A stretch of DNA of 64,000 bases. Origin: Mytilus galloprovincialis (taxonomy: Eukaryota > Mollusca > Bivalvia > Mytilida > Mytilidae). The stretch is taken from NCBI RefSeq assembly GCF_965363235.1, contig NC_134847.1, positions 61,040,439 to 61,104,438 on the forward strand. The letters run 5' to 3'. The notes under the pieces were generated by a model that was not told the DNA's origin, searched no databases, and worked only from the letters and a program-made list of their open reading frames with translations. Made by a program: the position numbers and the translations under genes. Below are positions 14,801 through 27,200 of the stretch, in pieces; position 1 is the first letter of the stretch, and every line of letters starts with the position of its first letter.

Positions 14801-15139
14801 TGGTAGGTTTAATAGACTGTTTATTTTTAGTCATTTTTGTTTACATGATTTTGTTTGTCTCTCGTCACCTTTTGACCTTTGGTATCATTTACCTCTTTTT
14901 TCATATAAGTTTAAAATGTCTTAAAAATTTATAGTTTAATAATAGTTTTGTATGTTCTTAATTTTTCAGATCGTTACATTGGATGTAAACAGTTTGTGAA
15001 CAGTTTTCAGAGGACTGTGAATTACTGTTTCTGTAACACTAACAACTGTAATAGTGCAGCCAAGACATTGTTTAGTCCTTTTGTTATGGTGTTTTCATTA
15101 GTTGTATCATCATTTTTTTATAGTATACGACAGGGTTAA
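2790..15139 (+). CDS. secreted GPI-anchored CUB + Ly6/uPAR domain protein (six exons)
   Basis: Exons: 2790-2847, 10960-11253, 11632-11871, 12920-13141, 14392-14463 and 14970-15139. All introns are phase 1 with GT/AG ends. The product is 351 aa. Residues 1-20 form a signal peptide. A CUB domain covers about 30-187, with the Cys-Tyr-Asp-Phe-Leu strand, GICG, and the end strand GFLLRIT. A Gly-rich linker follows. A ten-cysteine three-finger (Ly6/uPAR) domain runs from about 237 to 323, opening with SCYTCNTC and closing with CFCNTNNCN. A hydrophobic tail (328-346) after small residues at 323-326 fits GPI attachment. It should sit outside the cell on the plasma membrane; the ligand is unknown. I know no standard name for this domain pair. 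The domains are secure. Exon 1 is inferred because 8.1 kb of repeats separate it from exon 2, so an unseen extra exon or a different first exon is possible. Confidence 0.8.
3640..6090 (-). mobile_element. LTR retrotransposon fossil, gag and protease region (Gypsy-like)
   Basis: Minus-strand fragments resemble a gag-type region (upstream part, about 4,640-5,990) followed by an aspartic-protease-like stretch near 4,170-4,330 carrying the D-T-A signature. Reverse transcriptase, integrase and clear LTRs were not found in the window. The copy is broken in several places and looks old. It lies in the first intron of the CUB-Ly6 gene. The family call is tentative; the clade could be another LTR group. 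Confidence 0.55.
6411..6600. repeat. short repeat with GGCGGCCATTTTGAA / inverted GGCAGCCATCTTGAA ends
   Basis: A motif around GGCGGCCATTTTGAA (near 6411) is echoed around TGGCAGCCATCTTGAA and GCCGCCATATTGAA (6549-6582). A similar motif lies near 3260. It probably derives from a dispersed family, and open frames over it on both strands are by-products. Confidence 0.3.
6726..9565 (-). mobile_element. 5'-truncated non-LTR retrotransposon (LINE) with reverse transcriptase
   Basis: Minus-strand frames carry, in order, a pre-RT region (about 9540-8965), the RT fingers and palm (8842-8417, with GFIKGRSTIDLV and FVDFKKAYDTINRS), the catalytic YADD box (8439-7822 frame), and a C-terminal region with a C-x2-C...H-x4-C cluster (about 7270-7170). 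The 3' end is near 6726, with a short GAATCT repeat. The endonuclease is missing, so the copy was truncated at the 5' end on insertion. Frameshifts separate the pre-RT and RT parts, occur again near 8420-8440 and near 7850, and stops follow in the C-terminal part, so it is dead. A SINE-like element interrupts it at 7636-7735. The clade looks like the jockey/CR1 kind rather than RTE, but that is unsure. Confidence 0.85.
7636..7735 (-). repeat. SINE-like element inserted in the LINE
   Basis: The minus strand reads GGAAGATGTGGTGTGAGTG, then ...GAGACAACTCTCCA..., matching the family seen at 46850, 11388, 26400 and 45115 in this window. LINE-like coding sequence resumes on both sides, so this is a nested, younger insertion. 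Confidence 0.6.
9743..9788. repeat. 15-bp-arm palindrome
   Basis: ATCTGGGACTATTAT (9743-9757) and its exact reverse complement (9774-9788) flank a 16-bp loop. It is likely the remains of a small inverted-repeat element. No gene is nearby. Confidence 0.5.
9809..9903. repeat. short irregular GTGCCGATTTGAC repeats
   Basis: Four to five diverged copies of a motif like GGTGCCGATTTGAC lie head to tail with 8-20 bp spacing. Noncoding. Confidence 0.45.
10241..10685 (+). mobile_element. short copy of the AGCTCACCT element family
   Basis: It starts TTAGCTCACCTGGTCC and ends with AGGTGAATGACACAGGCTC and GGGAGCCTCT. These are the same ends as the 2.4-kb element at 59296-61695. It has only one diverged internal unit and no coding capacity. 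Confidence 0.6.
11388..11450 (+). repeat. SINE-like family fragment
   Basis: GAAGATGTGATATGATTGC followed by GAGACAATTCTCCACAAGAG. This is the 5' part of the family, lying in intron 2 of the CUB-Ly6 gene. Confidence 0.55.
11916..12083. mobile_element. inverted-repeat MITE-like element
   Basis: The left arm (TTTTTAGAATCTAAAGGATT..., then ...CACCAAAAT) and right arm (ATTTTGGTGCACC..., then ...AGATTCTGAAAA) are imperfect reverse complements, about 50 bp each. It lies in intron 3 of the CUB-Ly6 gene and has no coding capacity. Confidence 0.5.
12729..12881. repeat. small element with CAGTCTGCA inverted ends and ACTAGTCCGAA motifs
   Basis: CAGTCTGCA (12729) is inverted as TGCAGACTG (12873-12881). 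The inside holds three or four ACTAGTCYG motifs in both orientations. Intronic and noncoding. Confidence 0.4.
13186..13365. repeat. ATAATCA-type irregular simple repeat
   Basis: Many copies of ATAATCA/AAATAATCA with variable spacing. It is located just after the 13141 donor of the CUB-Ly6 gene. Confidence 0.55.
13405..13895 (+). repeat. degenerate copy of the TATACGACC-ended repeat family
   Basis: It shares the internal phrase ACCACAAAAGGAAG..TGGGATTGATT and GGAGTTATCTTTCTTTGTCC with the large copy at 39172-41240. One and a half internal units remain. Intronic and noncoding. Confidence 0.55.
13896..14015 (+). repeat. SINE-like family fragment (middle part)
   Basis: It contains CTATAGGTCACTGTGCAGCC, then TATAAAAGGCCCCAAAATGA. 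These match the middle of the family member at 46850-47130. Confidence 0.5.
14125..14235. repeat. fragment of the TGTGGATTCATT-type repeat family
   Basis: It shares the phrase on GATTTCATTGTTTTGCCTAAGTCTGCA with copies at 17998-18183 and 63440-63600. Noncoding. Confidence 0.35.
14525..14770 (+). repeat. SINE-like family fragment (3' part)
   Basis: It contains AACAAATATGTAACACATC and ATTACAGGCTCCTGACTTGG. These match the 3' half of the dispersed family. It lies in the last intron of the CUB-Ly6 gene. Confidence 0.5.
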
Positions 15140-15551
15140 TAGCTTTTGGGAATCATTGAAAAGAAAATTAATGAACAATTTCAAAAAGAAGGTGAAACTG
15201 TAAATGTAGATGCATAATTGATTATTTTGCTTTAGTCATATTAAAGCAAAAATTGATTTGAAAGTTAAAATGGGATTTAAAGAAAATTATTTACTCAAAT
15301 ATTCAACCATTAGGTTGTGAGACATTTATTGATAATATGTAACAAAATTGTGTTTCTTTTATTTTCTTTAGTAAATTTTTTTTAATAATTTAATATAGAT
15401 TTTTTTTTCATAGTTCAAAATAGATGTTTAATGTGAATATAGAAAATAGTTTTATTTTTTATCTTAATTCAATATAGATTTTCATTGAAATAATTGATGC
15501 AAAGTTTTAAAACAAAATATCGTGAAAACAGCAGTCATAACATGAAATCAA

Positions 15552-15752
15552 ATACTGTGGATTCATTATTATTCTTTGGCTACCAAGTTTTGTGGGTACA
15601 GGTGAACCACAAATTGAAATGTTCAACGAATAATATATTTTCAATAGGCTTTTTATACAGAGATTGGTAAAACTAAGAAATCAAATGTTCATGAATATGC
15701 AAGTTTTCGGCAATCCACGAAAATTCATACCAATGAAAATAAATGAATCTTG
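15552..15752. mobile_element. TGTGGATTCATTA-ended MITE-like repeat
   Basis: It begins ACTGTGGATTCATTATTAT and ends with AAATAAATGAATC, roughly inverted. Copies at 17998-18183 and 63440-63600 share its internal CACGAAAATTCAT-like phrases. Noncoding. Confidence 0.45.
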
Positions 15753-17997
15753 AAAGTTTTTTTTTATCTAAACTTTTTTTAATTGTTATATTTGTATACA
15801 ATTTTTATCTGTTTTTATACAATAATTGTACTTCAGGTATTGTATTTTTGTGCCATATTAATTGCAGTTGTATGAATATTTGTATCATATAATAATGTTA
15901 TGATGTTTTTTTCTTAAATTAAATGCAGGTCATGCAATCTGTGCTTAATGTATATAACTATATTAAAGCACTAAAAGACTCATGCTAGGTAAATGATGAG
16001 TTCTAAACTTATTTAAGTGAAAACCCTGAAAGAATATTTATTCATTATAATTGACAATCTAATGTAGAATCTGTATTCACATTATCACACATTCCATATA
16101 CTTTAAATGACATTCCAAAAATAATACATACCTGTTATACCTTATTTTACTGAATTTAGAGATTATCAATTTATATACTTATACCTATCTGAGAACATTT
16201 TTAAAATGGCAAAACAAGACAAGTCTGATTAATATTTAAGAATGTTTTGATTAATTAATATTGTATCAACAAATAATGTATTTTTTCTTGAATCAATATT
16301 GCTATCTACCCATCTTTCATCTCACCAAACAAAAGTGATATGAAGTTTTGTACTATCTTCAGCATTACTTGCTATCATTTCATGCATATATTGGTGCATT
16401 TTTTGTAAATAGAAGGTCATCATCATACATGTATTTCACTTTAAATCTGTACATAGTTTGTTATGTATATTTTGATCATGTAAATGTATATTATATTCAT
16501 GTATATGTCTATTATATAATTGTATATATTCTTATGAAAAGGAACTTTAACATCAGCTATTTTGAAGACATTAAAAGTTCAACTAGCTGTAAGATTTTGA
16601 CACTGGTCATGGGAGATAATTTGGTTTTAGTCAGTTTAGAAATTGTAGCATTGAAAAGCTGATGTTATATGAACATTGTCAATGATATGCAGTCAAATTA
16701 AATCAGATACCTTTATCTTTTGCAAAAAGTATCTGATGTTTATTGAAGGAATTTTGTTGTTTTTTTTATTTCTGTGGTTAAGAAGTAGCATACATTGAAA
16801 GAATATCATATACAGTTTTAATATTAAGTATTCACAGGTCTTCACATGATATTTTATAAGACTGACAGGCCAGTTTGGTCATGAGTAAATATGATCATAG
16901 ATTTAGTAGAAAATACTGATAGGCATTAAAAGGTTCAATCCTCCTTTTTAATCAATTTTGGATGTTTAAAAAATGGTAAAAACATAAATATTTTATTATA
17001 TATTTAAATCAAATGAAATTTTTAAATGTTAAGTTGATGGAGGATATTTTAAAATTTTAAGATAATTTGGTTTTATCATGTGTAGATTATTTTCTGATAT
17101 TTTCTAAAAGGCTTGTTTCAATTTCATGTCTGAAAATATAAATTATGGTGTAAATAGAGATTTACAGACTATAAAACATATTAATTTGTTTGAAAAAGAA
17201 CCAAAACACTGTTTGTTTTATATGTTTATATATATTCTACAATATTTGAAAAGTATTTTATGTTTTTATTTTTTTCTATGTTATTGAATGCATGTTTTAT
17301 ATAATTCATAGTCAAGACATTGTATTTATTTAAAACTGTTATGGTTTAACTTTTGTTGGGATATATTATTTGACTTTTATGAAATTTATTTATAAATAAG
17401 TACCTACACCTAAGCCAAGAACTTCCTGAACATAGATAATTTTGGCAAGAAACTGCAAATATTTAGCCAAACTTTAAATTCTGTCCAGGGCATATATTTA
17501 CATTTTCTGCAACTCTTTAAATCTGAAGGGAAATGTGTTGAGTAACAACATTGTGTTCTTTCATTTATTTTGGTGAATAAAAAAAGACCAAAAAATGCAG
17601 CAAAATGTAACTTTTCCTTTTGACAACTAAATCTATGTACTGTCATTAAAGAAACCTTACAATTAAAACAATATGTAGGTAAATGTGTTAAATTCAATTA
17701 AGATTGTACTGTTACACCAAAGACACATATCTACATTGTATTAAAATAATTACATATCAAGTTTTTCATTCTTTTTTAATGTTAACTTTGTTAGAAATTT
17801 ATAATAATAAAAAAATGATATGACCAATTTGTTCTTTGTTTTTAATAATAAATGGTGTCTGAATTTAATGAATAGTGGAAAAGTAAATTCTAGCTAACCT
17901 CAGTGAATTGTGATGTCATTCTATAAGAAAAGAAGGACAATCAGAATATTTCTGAATAATATATTAAAAGTTTTTGATACCAAAGTCAAATTACAAA

Positions 17998-18183
17998 TAC
18001 TGTGGGTTATTTATTCTTGTGGGAACCAATTTTCTTGAATCAAGGAAACTAAATTTTTGTGGATATTTGATTTCACGATTTTGCTAAAGTCTGCACTTAA
18101 TCCTATAAAAAAAGTGGCACTTCATTGCACAAAAAATACATGAAAATTGGCAACCCACTAATATTAATGAATCCACATTATCT
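17998..18183. mobile_element. TGTGGATTCATTA-ended MITE-like repeat
   Basis: It opens ACTGTGGGTTATTTATTC and closes TAATGAATCCACA. The middle carries the shared GATTTCACGATTTTGC and AAGTCTGCA phrases. Confidence 0.5.
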
Positions 18184-18584
18184 GAGATTACTATAGTGTA
18201 AGTATCAAGCATCAATTACAGTTGACTAAATATCACCTATACTAGTACATGTTTTGGAATTTTGGATTTTTTTAATAGGCTAATAACCTCTTGATGTCTT
18301 TTGGTAATTGTGTTGTTTGTTTGTTTGCTGTATTATTGCTATGTATCCCCACCCTTTTTAAATAAGAAAAAAATGTCCATCCATCCATCTTAATGTCCTT
18401 CCCTCCATCTGAAACACCTATCTGTATAGTAACACAAGTCCCCCTTTCTTGATTAGAAAAGACTTACAACAAGAGTGCACACATTGAAATGTCTTGTTTG
18501 TTTTACTTATCATTGATTTCATGTTGAAAGTCTGTAATATGAAGGTTTTAGTACTGGTACAAGTATCACAGAAACTTAACATAA

Positions 18585-18980
18585 TCAGTGATCTATAAAA
18601 ATGAAGTCACAGCCAGATCAACCATGCCTGACAACTAACAATCATTTAAAAAACCAAATATAGTGGTCTTACCACTTATATTACCCAAAGAACATACCAA
18701 ACCACAAAATTGACCATTGAACCATGGAAATGATTCAATGTAACCCTGCAATACAGATCTGTACATCTCACAATCATTCCACAAACCAAATATAATTGAC
18801 CTATTGTTTATAGTCTCTGAAAAAACCACAAAACATTATTCAATGAACCATGAAAATGAGGTCATGATCAGATGAAACCTGCCAATCATACATATTCCCC
18901 CTACAATCATTACACACAACTAATACAGTGGCCCTTTTGCTAAACGTATCTGAGAAATAGACTAAACCTAAAAGGTAAAT
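18585..18980 (-). repeat. degenerate tandem repeat, same family as 35665-36765
   Basis: The plus strand repeats GAACCATGRAAATGA and ...GAAACCTGCCAATCATACAT. Its reverse complement matches the ~146-bp units at 35665-36765. Two short minus-strand frames over it resemble each other only because of the tandem structure. Confidence 0.5.
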
Positions 18981-21213
18981 GTTAAAGGGTTTGCAATCAA
19001 TGAGAACTGTAAACCTGTAGATATGTCTACACATTATACTTTAAGTGATCGTTTTTATTTTTTGAACAAATATATAAAAAAAAGGCTATCTTGAAGAACT
19101 CTGGAAACTAGAAGCTTTGTCTTACATAAATACATTTGAACTGTATAATACAACATATAACTAGTATGTGGCTTGTATTTTGGGATGTATGGTGTGCTGA
19201 TTTTTTAGCTATCATAATCCGCATAATGCAATATTAACATAATAATGCATTCAATTACACAAATTTTAGCTTAAAGTGTTTATTACAGATCTTGGATTGT
19301 TTCTGTTAAACTTATTCTCAACATTTACAAACTTTGAATGATTTAAAGCTTGACATATTTTAGAATGTCTTGTCTATTGATGAAGACTGTAGTTTGTCCT
19401 CTGTATTTCTTTTGTTTGTTATTTGTTGTTGGGTTGCTGTCCTATTGGTGTATACAAGTCTTCATTTATTCATAATGACAGAGTTCTCGAAAAGTAATGG
19501 TCTGAGGGATTTTACCACCAAAATTTACAAAGGACCGACACAATTTTGGTATTTAGTAATAGAAATAGTAGTGAGGACCAGCAGTTTTTCTTTACAGACC
19601 ACCAGATACGAACTGATAATGATCCTGATCTATACGAGAAACAATACCATTTTTTCACCAGTGTTACATTTTACCTAAACAGTCATTTTGTTGGAATACT
19701 AGTATGTCACATTAAAACAAAGACAATGAATAACTCTGAATTTATATTTTTATATTTATTCAGTTTTTTGTAACTTTTAATTACTCTATTAACAATTTTG
19801 TTAAAAAGTTTTCATTATTTATTATATTTTTTTTTATTGTAAATACCCAGTGGCCAATATATGAGCCATAGAATAAATGCTGTTTTACAGACTAGTGAAA
19901 TATACAATTGACAAGATACACATGGAAATGAACAAATATTTTTATATACATGGAATGTTTAAGCATTTTAAAACATTTTATACTCAATGAACGATTTGTA
20001 AGATATAGCTACATGTACAATAAGATGAAAAACTTTTAAATTGTGAAAGGAATAAAGTACAGAACATAGAAATATTTTCATTAAGTGCTTTTATAGACCA
20101 TTTTTGTGCACTATTTTCTAAAAAAATTAAAATGAAAAGTAGGTCAATTTCATTTCATTTGGGAATTACCTTCTGTTCAGTATCTAAATGGGAGCCTTCT
20201 TGTATGTACATGTATAATCAAAATAAGGGGAGATAATGACATCTACTTTATGTTTGATGAATTTCTTCAAAAACACTTTTTGTCACAACAATAACCTGGA
20301 TGTTGATTTAAAAATACATTGTTTATCCAATATAATTTTCTCAAATAATGTTAAAAAACATGATTATCGAGGCATATAGGATTAAAAAAAATATAACACA
20401 AAAACAAGTAAAGAAGCATTCTGTAATATACAACAGGTTGTTTATAATAATGTTTACACCAAATATGAATAAATAAATAAATATTTATCCAATAATTAGA
20501 TTTTATAAAGTAAGATCTAAAAACTTGTAACACATTTTAAAATGAAATGTATCTCATCCTCAATGGAACAAACATTACATTCTTTTTCTTCTCAATTCTG
20601 AAGAGCAATGGCCACATGCTATTGCCAAATTATAACTGCTAAGTCTTATTTTTGTAATACATATCTTATAAATATCTGGTATTGGTTCAAAAACAGAAGT
20701 AATATTGTAAACAAAAATTATCAAATATTTTTCTATATTAAATTGAACATTAACTTAAAAGTAATAAGTTGGCTGTCAATCTTAGCTATAACAGTCTCAC
20801 ATCAAGCTAAATTTCAACTATAAATGTAATACAATATATAATGGAAGACTTTATTAGGAAGTGAATTACAATCATCCTTTAGAACCTTGAAAAACAACCA
20901 TTATGCATAATATTCTTTGTGTAATATAAAAATTCAAACATAACAATGGGTTAAATATAAATCACAAGCGAACAGAATTGAAAACTGTGATCAAAATTAA
21001 AGTCTAGATATAGTAGCAAATATTTAGCACTTTTATAGAAAAGAATAAAGTTAAGAAATAAAAAAAATCTAGTTTTGAACACAAAAGTATATAAAACGTA
21101 CAATAAACAGTGTACTGATTAACAATGGAATGATTAACAACAATATTTAAGGCACTTATAACAACCAATGTATGTTCATATCCTGATAACATCTGACATC
21201 GTCTATAATTGTC

Positions 21214-24200
21214 TCAGCTACATGATGTCTTGGCCATATCATCAACAACATCACTTATATTCAGCTTCATCATCTTTAACAGTTCCTAAATTAAATATAA
21301 TTTAACTAATATTTTGTCAAATAAATACAGTCCACAAGAACTATGAACAAAAAGTATTAAGCGAATAAAAAATGACAGGGAAATAATTGTGTGATTATTA
21401 TTTTTGGGTGTCCTTCTTATAAAACCTGACAAACCTGTTGCAATTAATTGAGATTTAGGAATTTATATCCCTCATGCAATGCTCTGATTCATTTCCAAAC
21501 TTAAGCTATACTTTTTGATTTTTTTTTTTATCAGCTTTTAAAGATTTGTGTTGGATTTTCAAATATTTTCACCCTGAGGAAAACTGATGAGACATTTATG
21601 ATCCAAAGTTGCATCAGCTGCAGTAAAACTGGTCACATCAATGAGAGGGAGTAGAAGGAGTCTTGATCCCCAAATCCGGGCTTAAAAACATGAAATCCTG
21701 AGGTCCTGAATTTAAAAAAAAAAATCCAGACATTCCGAAATTCTAAAAAAAGAAATCCTGGATCCTGAAAGGATCAATCCAGAAATTCCGAGCTTTAAAA
21801 CACCCAATTCTGACGTCCCGAAAAAAGGTCCTGCCCCTCTTCCCTCCCCCTTGACAGACATGTAAAGAACACTTTACCTGTGAAAATTAACTGGATTGAG
21901 TATGCTAAAATATGACATATAAAATATTATAAAATACAATGTACAAATGTTGTACTTTTATTGTCTGTTCTAAAATTTGATGTTTTTTAGCCCTGTAGTT
22001 TTGTTGGATTGCTGTCTTGTTGAAATTTATCCATTTCTCATTATATTTGTATATAAGAAATATTATTCCTATATATGGTATATATTTTTACTTACTTTGG
22101 TTAATTCATAATCTTCACTCTGCAGATTTTCTATCACATTAAAATGATCTGTATTAGGAACATCAACATATTGGGAGGATAAACCACCATCTTTTAATTT
22201 CTACAAACCATTCAAAAATTAGAGTATAATGATTATCATAATGACTTTATTTGTATTTGAGACAGTGAGTTGACAGCAATATTTTTGCTTTTTTACATTT
22301 TACTTTTCCAAATTGATCATCATGGTTTTAAAGGTTTTAAAATTAAATGCAGAATGTGTCCATGGGACACATGTGATGCCCTTGCTTGCCATTTTTACCG
22401 TTTATAAAGGGGCAAAACTCAATAACAGTAAAAGTGCCGCCAACAAAATAAGATCTTGATCTGAGTTAATTTTTTAATGTTTGCAACAGGGGCATGAAAA
22501 TAGGTTAAAAAAGTTTCCCCTATTTTTTAGTTCTAAGTACTAACATATTATATACATTTTTTGTAGGCTACTTCTGAGGTAATCAAAAGCTCCTATTCTG
22601 AAAAAATAAATAATAAGAATTTGTGTATACAAACCTGTTGGAATTCTTGACTTTGTCGTCTGAACTCTGGTGAGTCATGCTGCCCCACAGCTACAATAAT
22701 GTGCCTATGAGAACTAGTTTTCTTTATTGTGTCTAACTGTTTCAATGGGCTGTTATCCCATGCTGTTTCCCTGCATAAAAAATATAATCAGTATACAGAT
22801 CTGAATACTATTCTTTGGATAATAATAACATTTTATTGGTCAATGTAAATAAAAGTTGTATCTTGGATGTTGGATGTTGGAAGACACTGAAATTAGGATA
22901 AAAAACAATTTAATGATTGGGTTCAAGTGTCTCTTGGGAAAATTAACATCCAAACTTCTTTTTCAAATATGAATGAAGAGTGAGTTTTAAACTATGTGCC
23001 TTCCAATGTTTTTCCTTTTATCTTTTTCACAAATATCTCTGAAGCTTGTGAATTTTGCTAACTGGATGACTTTAATATATGGACAATCTTTTCATTTGTA
23101 TAAACATGGTAAAGTTACAGATTAATTAACCAACTGTTTCATTTTGTGAGGATCATTTGGAATTTGATGCGACTGTCAAACAAGTGAGAGGTTTAGCTAG
23201 CTACAAAACTAGGTTTAATCCATCAATTTCTACATCACATAATGCCTGTACCTAGTCTGGAATATGACATTTGTTTTCCATTTGTTTGATGTCTTTGAGC
23301 TTTTGATTTTGCCATTTGATTTGGGACTTTCTGTTTTAAATTTTCCTCAGAGTTCAGTATTTTTGGGATTTTACTTTTTTGTATGAAGTTACAGATTAAA
23401 AAACTTACTGTGTCATTTTGAGAGGATCATTTACATATGTATTTACTAAAGGTTGAAGGTCATATATACCACTCACTAATAATGCACCTATAACATAAAG
23501 TAGTCTTTATCTAAATAAAATGGTCCACAATGAAACTGTTAGTGCTTAAAATTAGTTTTCTCTTCCATTTTTTTTTTATACTTTTGTATTCTTATTATCT
23601 TTTTCACAACAAACAATTGGCTAGGAGTTTGTTTCATTCAGCCTTTAAATTCAATGTTAACAAATAAATGAGAACAAATATTTCTTGAGGCATGTGTCCC
23701 TAACAAGGCTCTACTATTATGTAGATTGTATCCCGACAAAAACTGTGTACTATATAGCATTGTTTCATGTGTCTTATGTAGTACTGGAGAAGTTATTTTT
23801 AATTTGAACAATTTAAAGATGAATTAAGAAAGCATACATTACTAAGTTGATAATGATCCACGCTGAAGACTTTAATTATACAGAACACCAGACACTATTG
23901 AAAATTCATCTCAGGCTATCATGGAGTTGGACTTCATACAAAGCCTAACTTTTATCAGGAACTTATATATTTAAATATACTGTTCCCAGCTTTTATCATT
24001 AAGTTAGACTGCTATATACTTTTAGACATCAAATCATAGCCTACTTGTATCATTAAGTTAGACTGCACTCTTTCAGCCATCCAATCACAGCCTACCTTTT
24101 ATCATTGAATTAGACTGCATACTTTCAGTCATCCAATCAACAGATAACATCATAGCTGCTAAATGCCCTCCTGCAGAATGTCCACCAATGTAAACTCCAC

Positions 24201-27200
24201 TGTTAAAACAAATTAGATATCATAATACTGTTTAAATATCTTTGTAGGTCTCAAAGGAAATACAAAGACATTATTGAATCAAATCACAAGAATTTTTTTT
24301 TTGTATCTGTGTGTAAGGCTCTTGTCTCATTGATTATTGTCCCATTTCCTTTTATTAATATATGAGCATTCTGATTAGCAAGAACAGAAGCTAATATAAA
24401 CTAGATGTGTCAACGCGACACGAATGGCCCCAACTCAAAAAGTTGAAAAATCTGCAATTTCAATAACACATGTGGACACAAACATGATGGTAGTCTCACA
24501 TATCAAAAATCAGCTCAAAATCTGGAGGCATATAGAAAAATGTCCATATTACTTTGATTTTCAACAATTTTCAAAGTTGTAAACCCTTAATTTTGATAAA
24601 AATTAGCGGAGTGGAACGAAATTTAAACTTGATCTGTAACTCATCATGGTTAGCTCACATGCAAAAAATCATCCCAATATCTGAAAGCATTTAGAAAAAA
24701 AGGTGCACATAACTGTGCTTTTCAAAAATTCATCAAACTCCAAAGCCTGAAATTGCAGCAAAAATTAGCCAAGCGAAATGAAACTTAAACTTGATCTGTA
24801 ACTCATCTTGGTTAACTCACATGCCAAAAATCATCCCAATATCTGAAAGTGTTTAGAAAAAAAATCCATATAACTGTGATTTTCAAAAATTTATCAAAGT
24901 CCAAAGCCTGTAATTTCGGCAAAAATTAGTGGAGCAGAACAAACACTTGATCTGTAACTCATCATGGTTAACTCACATACCAAAATCAGTCCAATATCTG
25001 AAGCCATTTAGAAAAAAACTCCGTATAACTGTGATTTTCAAAAAATTATCAAAGTCCAAAGCCTGTAATTTCCGCAAAAATTAGCAAAAATTAGCAGAGT
25101 GGAATGAAACTTAGTCTTGATCTGTAACTCATCATGGTTAACTCACATACCAAAAAACAGCCCAATATCTGATGGCGTTCAGAAAAAAACTTTGTATAAT
25201 GATTTATAGCGGAATGACAGAATGACGGAATTACGGACAAGGGTAAAACTATATGGCACAGACAACTTTGTTGCGGAGCCATAAAAAAATATGATTTGTG
25301 CCTAAATAAAACTCTTTATGATGATAACCCTTATTCATCAAATGTTTTATCTTTATGAACATCTAGGCAATTACAATGAATCCTGTCTAAACTACACATG
25401 TAGTACCTTCAGGATTGGATTCTTATCTGATTATATGTCATGTACGTATGTTCATTCTACTCTACAAATATTTTATTTTAAAAAGAATATTCATTGTGTG
25501 TTCTAGTCTGACAGTCAAGGTTAACAGTTCATACAGAATTTGGTTTAGATAATTTGACTTTAGAAATTTAAATGTGTATTGTAATGAAAGTATATTTCCT
25601 GTTTTTAATACATACCTTGATCCTCTATGTGAAGCTAAGTTTAATACAAATGACACACCTTTTTTACACTGGTTGACTATTTCTGACATGGACACTGAAA
25701 GAAATATTATGGTTACATTGATATACTCAGCAAGCAATAAACCTAATATATCAATTTCCATGATTGAAAATTTGATAAAACTATTGTAAAATATCTGGAC
25801 TCTTTTCATAAACCAGATAATTATGGCCAATAATTCCTTCTTGAAAACATAAAATGAAGGAGTTTAAAACTCAAATAATAGCCTCTACTGTTTTTTTTAT
25901 TATATTGATGACAGAATTCCTTTTTGTCTGGCTTAGGAAACAGATTTTAAACAATTTCAACTGTATTATGCTTATAATACGAACTAGAGCCATCAGTTAA
26001 ATAAAACAATTTAAAAAAAATACTTAATTTCTACTATTCTTTATTTTCCCCATACCATCAGTCATGTTAGTCAAATTTCAAAGGCTTGGAATGATAAATG
26101 TCTTTAAATTCATTCAGTGTATGTTTACTTGAGTTAATATGTCTTTTGATTGAGTTAGGCCATATCAATTGATATATTATAGTGTGTCTTTCTATATTGT
26201 GATGTTACACTATTGTTTTGGGTTAGGGTGATGGTTGGTACCTATTAAAATGTTTAAACCCGCTGCATTTGTTTGTACCTGTCCTAAGTCAGGCATCTAA
26301 TGTTCAGTATTTGTCACTTGCTATTAGTTTGAAGCAAGGCTTCGTGTTGATAACCAAACTTTTGACCTATTATGGTTTTTCTTTTACAAATTGTGACTTA
26401 GAAGGAGAGTTGTCTCATTGGCACTCATACCACATCTTCTTATATCTAGAGCCTGTAGCTTAACCTACCTTTTGGTGCTAGGTCATATCCAATAGCAACT
26501 ACTACAGCCCCTGCCTTACAGATTGGACCTACCATAAAACTTGAAATCTCTCGACTATAACAAGAAAATATTATTGATTACCTGTGACAGGCTGTGAGAG
26601 GTAAACAAATCCTATGATTTTAATAATTTTCGATATCATATTGTCTTTACACTTATAATGCATATATTTAACTTTACCCCTTTTTTTGTGGTCATGCACC
26701 ATGTTTACAATAAATCACAATTTATGGTCACATTATACCATAATACACATGCTTCAAAGTTCTAAATTATAAATGGAGGGTTTCAGCAATCGTAAGTATT
26801 ACCCTGTCACTTTCTTTTTGTGTCTGTTTAAAGACAGGTACCTATAGGCAAGTGGTTGTTTATGTTTGATGTCTATAATTACAATTATTGTCTTTCTCAT
26901 AATATAGGGTTATTGCATGAATATTGAGGAATATTGTCCCGAGTAGAATTTTATATTGCACGAGCTTGCGAGTGCAATATATGTTCTACAAGGGACAATA
27001 TTCCCCAATATTCATGCAATAACCCTTTTATTGTATAGCAATATAATATTTGAAAGTAAAAATTGGTTTAAACTAAGATTTTGTCGTAAATGACGTCATG
27101 AATTTTAAAGATTTATTGCACCAGTGCAATATTAGAATTTATTGCACGCTAACTTTTGGTTACGTTCTGTGGAAAATATTATATTGCTATACAATAATAA

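Larger units (their letters stand above)
15140..21213. other. noncoding interval between convergent genes
   Basis: It runs from the CUB-Ly6 stop codon to the AFMID stop codon and should include both 3' UTRs. The DNA is AT-rich with many homopolymers; open frames stay below 105 codons and show no domains. An AATAAA on the minus strand at 20850-20855 is a candidate AFMID polyadenylation signal. An AATAAA near 15739 lies in a repeat and is only weakly suggestive for the CUB-Ly6 gene. Repeats are listed separately. Confidence 0.6.

Noticed and set aside
18635-19034. Two similar 64-codon minus-strand frames as a duplicated small gene
   Set aside because: Similarity comes from a degenerate tandem repeat of the 35665-36765 family.
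21581-21610. CTGATGAGA word as a third hammerhead ribozyme
   Set aside because: No GAAA box, no stem II pairing and no GTC cleavage site at the right spacing.
25462-25830. 122-codon minus-strand frame as an independent gene
   Set aside because: Only its middle part (25616-25694) is real, as AFMID exon 6. The rest is intron.
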